Assembly: GCA_029706075.1 (NCBI GenBank) | Contig: JAINUG010000011.1 | Location: 4,163,501-4,227,500 of the forward strand | Direction: 5' to 3' | Length of the DNA stretch: 64,000 nt | Origin: Aldrovandia affinis | Taxonomy: Eukaryota > Chordata > Actinopteri > Notacanthiformes > Halosauridae | Position numbers and translations under genes: made by a program | Part shown: piece by piece, positions 61,889 through 64,000 of the stretch | Layout: every line of letters starts with the position of its first letter | Numbering within the stretch: position 1 is the stretch's first letter | Notes under the pieces: generated by a model | Told to the model about the DNA's origin: nothing | What the model saw: only the letters and a program-made list of their open reading frames with translations | Database searches by the model: none

Positions 61889-62508
61889 TCAGTTTCTTTA
61901 GCGTCCGGGCTACTCAGGAATACCAGATGAAAGTAGATGTAATCGATCTTGCTTCTAAACAATTGCAAAGCTGAACAGTGGGTCTGGTTAGTGCTAAAAT
62001 GACTGCATATGTATTAAACAATGCTCTTGGTTTGTTACTGGCTCAGTCACTTGCCTTGTACATTACTTTTGTTTTGTAGCTGTTTTCAAATCTCATTATA
62101 CCATCAGAAACTCATGAGATGTTCTCATTCAAAGTTAAACATTTTTAACATCAAAACATGAAATCTTTTGGGCTATTTTGTGCTTTTTTAAAGCTCTTCT
62201 GTGCGATAGCGCACTCAGTTAGGCTTCTACCTTCATGTTCAGTTTGTAGGTTTGAATCCAGGCAATGCACAGTTCATTTAAATATTTCAGAGAGTTTGTA
62301 CAGATATTTAGCACTTTGTAAAACTTTGTCCACAATATATTTTTTTATGCCCATATTTTTTCCCATTGGGGCGGTTTGCTGTTCTGTGGACCTCGCTTAT
62401 CACTGCTTGCAGCTATATTTACTGTTATTATTATTATTACTGAAAAAATACAACTAACTGTCATGTTATCTCTTTCCCTCCCTCCCCCGCCATCCCCACT
62501 CCCCACAG

Positions 62509-62573
62509 TTTCTTATCGAGGTGAAGAACTCCATATCATCCACTGTCCCCTCTGATTGGGTCAAAATCAGCAG
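62509..62573 (+). CDS. MSH3: MSH3 exon 16 (last exon in the window)
   Basis: Sixty-five nucleotides: FLIEVKNSISSTVPSDWVKI S plus AG. It matches human [20 protein letters not shown]. The donor is gtgggt. The following exon lies beyond 64000. Confidence 0.94.
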
Positions 62574-62676
62574 GTGGGTGTGGAAAGCGGGGGAAATCCA
62601 GAATGTTCCATTTCTGTAGCAGTGCCTGAGGAGCTCAGGTCACAACCAAGAAGCAACATTATAAATGATCAACAAC

Positions 62677-62714
<38 letters not shown>

Positions 62715-62788
62715 TTATGCCATTTAGCAGACACTTTTATCCAAAGCGACTTAAACCTGCCAGAGGTATACAAAAAAAAAGTTTAGGT

Positions 62789-63535
62789 TACCAAAAACTG
62801 AAAAATAATGTTATAAAAAAGGCCCTTTTCAGGGAACAAGTAATGGGTTAACATGGGTTAACAGTCACTCTGAGCAAGTCGCCGACTCTGGATCCAGCAA
62901 AAGAGCCCCAGACCATCACACTTCCTCCTCCATGTTTGCCAGTTGGTGTCACACACTGAGGAACCATCCTTTTGCCTACTCGACGGCCTACAAAAACCTT
63001 TCAAAATTTAAAGATTTCAAATTTTGATTCATCGGTCCATAAGACCTTCTTCCAGTCTTCAGTAGTCCACTGGCGGTGCTTCATGGCCCAGGCAAGCCTC
63101 TTTTTCTTATTTTACCATCTTAGCAATGGCTTTCTTACTGCCACTCAACCTGTCAAACCTGCAGCTTGAAGTCTTCTCTTCACAGTTGAAACTGAGACTT
63201 CCTTATTTCGACCAGTGTTAAGCTGTGCTTCAAGCTGTTGTCCTGTGAGCCGCCTATCACGCAAGACTTCTGATTTTGTTGTGGCTTTGGGTCTGCCAGA
63301 CCTCTTCCTGTCAGAGTTTCCTCCAGTTTCCAAGTGCCTTTTGATGGTGTAGGAAACTACTCACTGCCAAAATATTTACATTATTTTTCAGTTTTTGGTA
63401 ATCTAAACTTTCTTTTTTAACCAATTTGCCGCTTACCTTTGTACCATTTCAGGTTATTCACTGGACTTGAACTGCTTACATTTCTGTAAAAACTGGAAAA
63501 TGGGGGTGTTCTAAAACTTTTGACCGGTAGTGTAT
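62789..63535 (-). mobile_element. Tc1-like remnant (same family as 50670-53635, without the LINE)
   Basis: Uninterrupted copy. The minus strand has the transposase N-terminal stretch METGGNSDRKRSGRPKATTK, then LTGQQLEAQLN and VSVSTVKRRLQAAGLTG (63333-63145). The right end is aaaacttttgaccggtagtg; the left terminal repeat is not recognised. Confidence 0.8.
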
Positions 63536-63589
63536 ATATATATATATATATATATATATTTTTAACTAAAAGTACTAACCAGACACCTA

Positions 63590-64000
63590 AATAAGCTGGT
63601 TCAATCCATTGTCATCAGAGGTCACATAATTATTTGATTGGAGTCCACTTGTGTACAATTAAGGTGATGATTTCAAATTAAATACACCTGTCTGAGAGGT
63701 CCCACAAGTTGGTTAGTGCATTTCCAAAACGAGCTTAATCATAAAGACCAAAGAACATTCAAAGCAAATCCGAGAAAAGGTTCTTCAAAAGCACTAATCA
63801 GGGGAAGGATATAAGAAGATTTTGTATATCCCCGGAGCACTGTTAAGGCCATCATAAAGGAATGGAGGGAATATGTCACCAGTGAGAATTTGCCTAGAAC
63901 AGGCCATCCTCCAAAACTGGGTCCTCACATCCTCTAAAACGGAGCATCTGCGAGAAGGGCACTTGTTAGGGAATCTCGCCTAGAGTTTGCCAGAAGGTAT
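63590..64000 (+). mobile_element. Tc1-like element, 5' part, cut by the window edge
   Basis: Plus-strand sequence (gattggagtccacttgtgta, then aagaccaaagaacattcaaa and actgttaaggccatcataaa) is the leader and transposase N-terminal region of the Tc1 family whose half is present at 14020-14917. It has frame breaks. Confidence 0.7.

Larger units (their letters stand above)
59592..62508 (+). other. MSH3 intron 15
   Basis: Holds an (AAAT)n tract (about 59932-59950), an (ATT)n tract (60660-60702), a PIF/Harbinger-like element (61104-61888) and an (ATT)-rich run near 62420. The stretch 60110-60440 looks non-repetitive. Confidence 0.7.
29185..62573 (+). other. MSH3: MSH3 gene, exons 1-16 (3' part beyond window)
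   Basis: MSH3 pairs with MSH2 to form MutS-beta, which recognises insertion-deletion loops in nuclear mismatch repair. Sixteen exons with GT-AG junctions and matching phases give 2243 nt, about 747 residues. These cover a PCNA-interaction box near the N-terminus (QTSISRFF, residues 11-18), a low-complexity acidic linker, the mismatch-binding domain (from SIYTPLE, about residue 197, through [14 protein letters not shown]), the connector, and the lever/clamp up to about residue 748. The exon order matches human exons 1-16 of 24, so the ATPase exons should follow to the right. Introns 3, 8, 9, 10, 13 and 15 are enlarged by transposons and SINEs. No frame break was seen in any exon. Confidence 0.95.
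62574..64000 (+). other. MSH3 intron 16 (partial)
   Basis: Holds an (AAT)n run (62682-62713), a SINE-tail fragment, a Tc1 remnant (62789-63535), an (AT)n run (63533-63558) and the start of another Tc1 (from about 63590). No exon is recognised. Confidence 0.7.

Overview
This is a stretch of vertebrate nuclear genome, almost certainly from a ray-finned (teleost-grade) fish. The reasons are split genes with GT-AG introns, a DANA-like V-SINE, several fish-type Tc1 families, tRNA-derived SINEs ending in the common fish tail motif, and abundant (TG)n microsatellites. The species cannot be named from the sequence alone.

Three protein-coding genes are supported, in the order found in other vertebrates (ANKRD34B, DHFR, MSH3). 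(1) ANKRD34B lies on the minus strand at the left edge (1-528 joined to 1044-1922, open at the left end). (2) DHFR lies on the minus strand in six exons (28450 down to 15496) and encodes a complete 190-residue dihydrofolate reductase. (3) MSH3 lies on the plus strand from 29185. Sixteen exons are present (the last ends at 62573), giving about 747 residues: the PCNA-binding N-terminus, the mismatch-binding and connector domains, and part of the lever/clamp. The ATPase part lies beyond the right edge. DHFR and MSH3 are divergent and share a 734-bp intergenic promoter region. Exon lengths of DHFR after exon 1 (50, 106, 127, 116) and the splice phases of all MSH3 exons are mutually consistent, so the models rest on continuous reading frames.

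Layout: 1-1922 ANKRD34B; 1923-15495 intergenic, with a V-SINE, foldback elements, LINE remnants and a chimeric Tc1 element; 15496-28450 DHFR, whose 10.4-kb intron 4 holds inverted LINE fragments, a nearly full Tc1, an internally deleted LTR retrotransposon and a Tc1-type MITE; 28451-29184 bidirectional promoter; 29185-64000 MSH3, whose introns hold further Tc1 copies, a tRNA-Glu-like SINE family, an hAT element with a perfect 8-bp target duplication, a LINE nested in a Tc1 remnant, a PIF/Harbinger element and minisatellites.

I see no operon, CRISPR, phage or novel multigene system. The most interesting points are local. ANKRD34B has an apparent coding-region intron containing a SINE-like remnant. 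A minisatellite repeats the MSH3 exon 12 splice-donor sequence. A (TG)9 tract stands in the place of the pyrimidine tract before MSH3 exon 8. One Tc1 element is bounded by ends from two different families.
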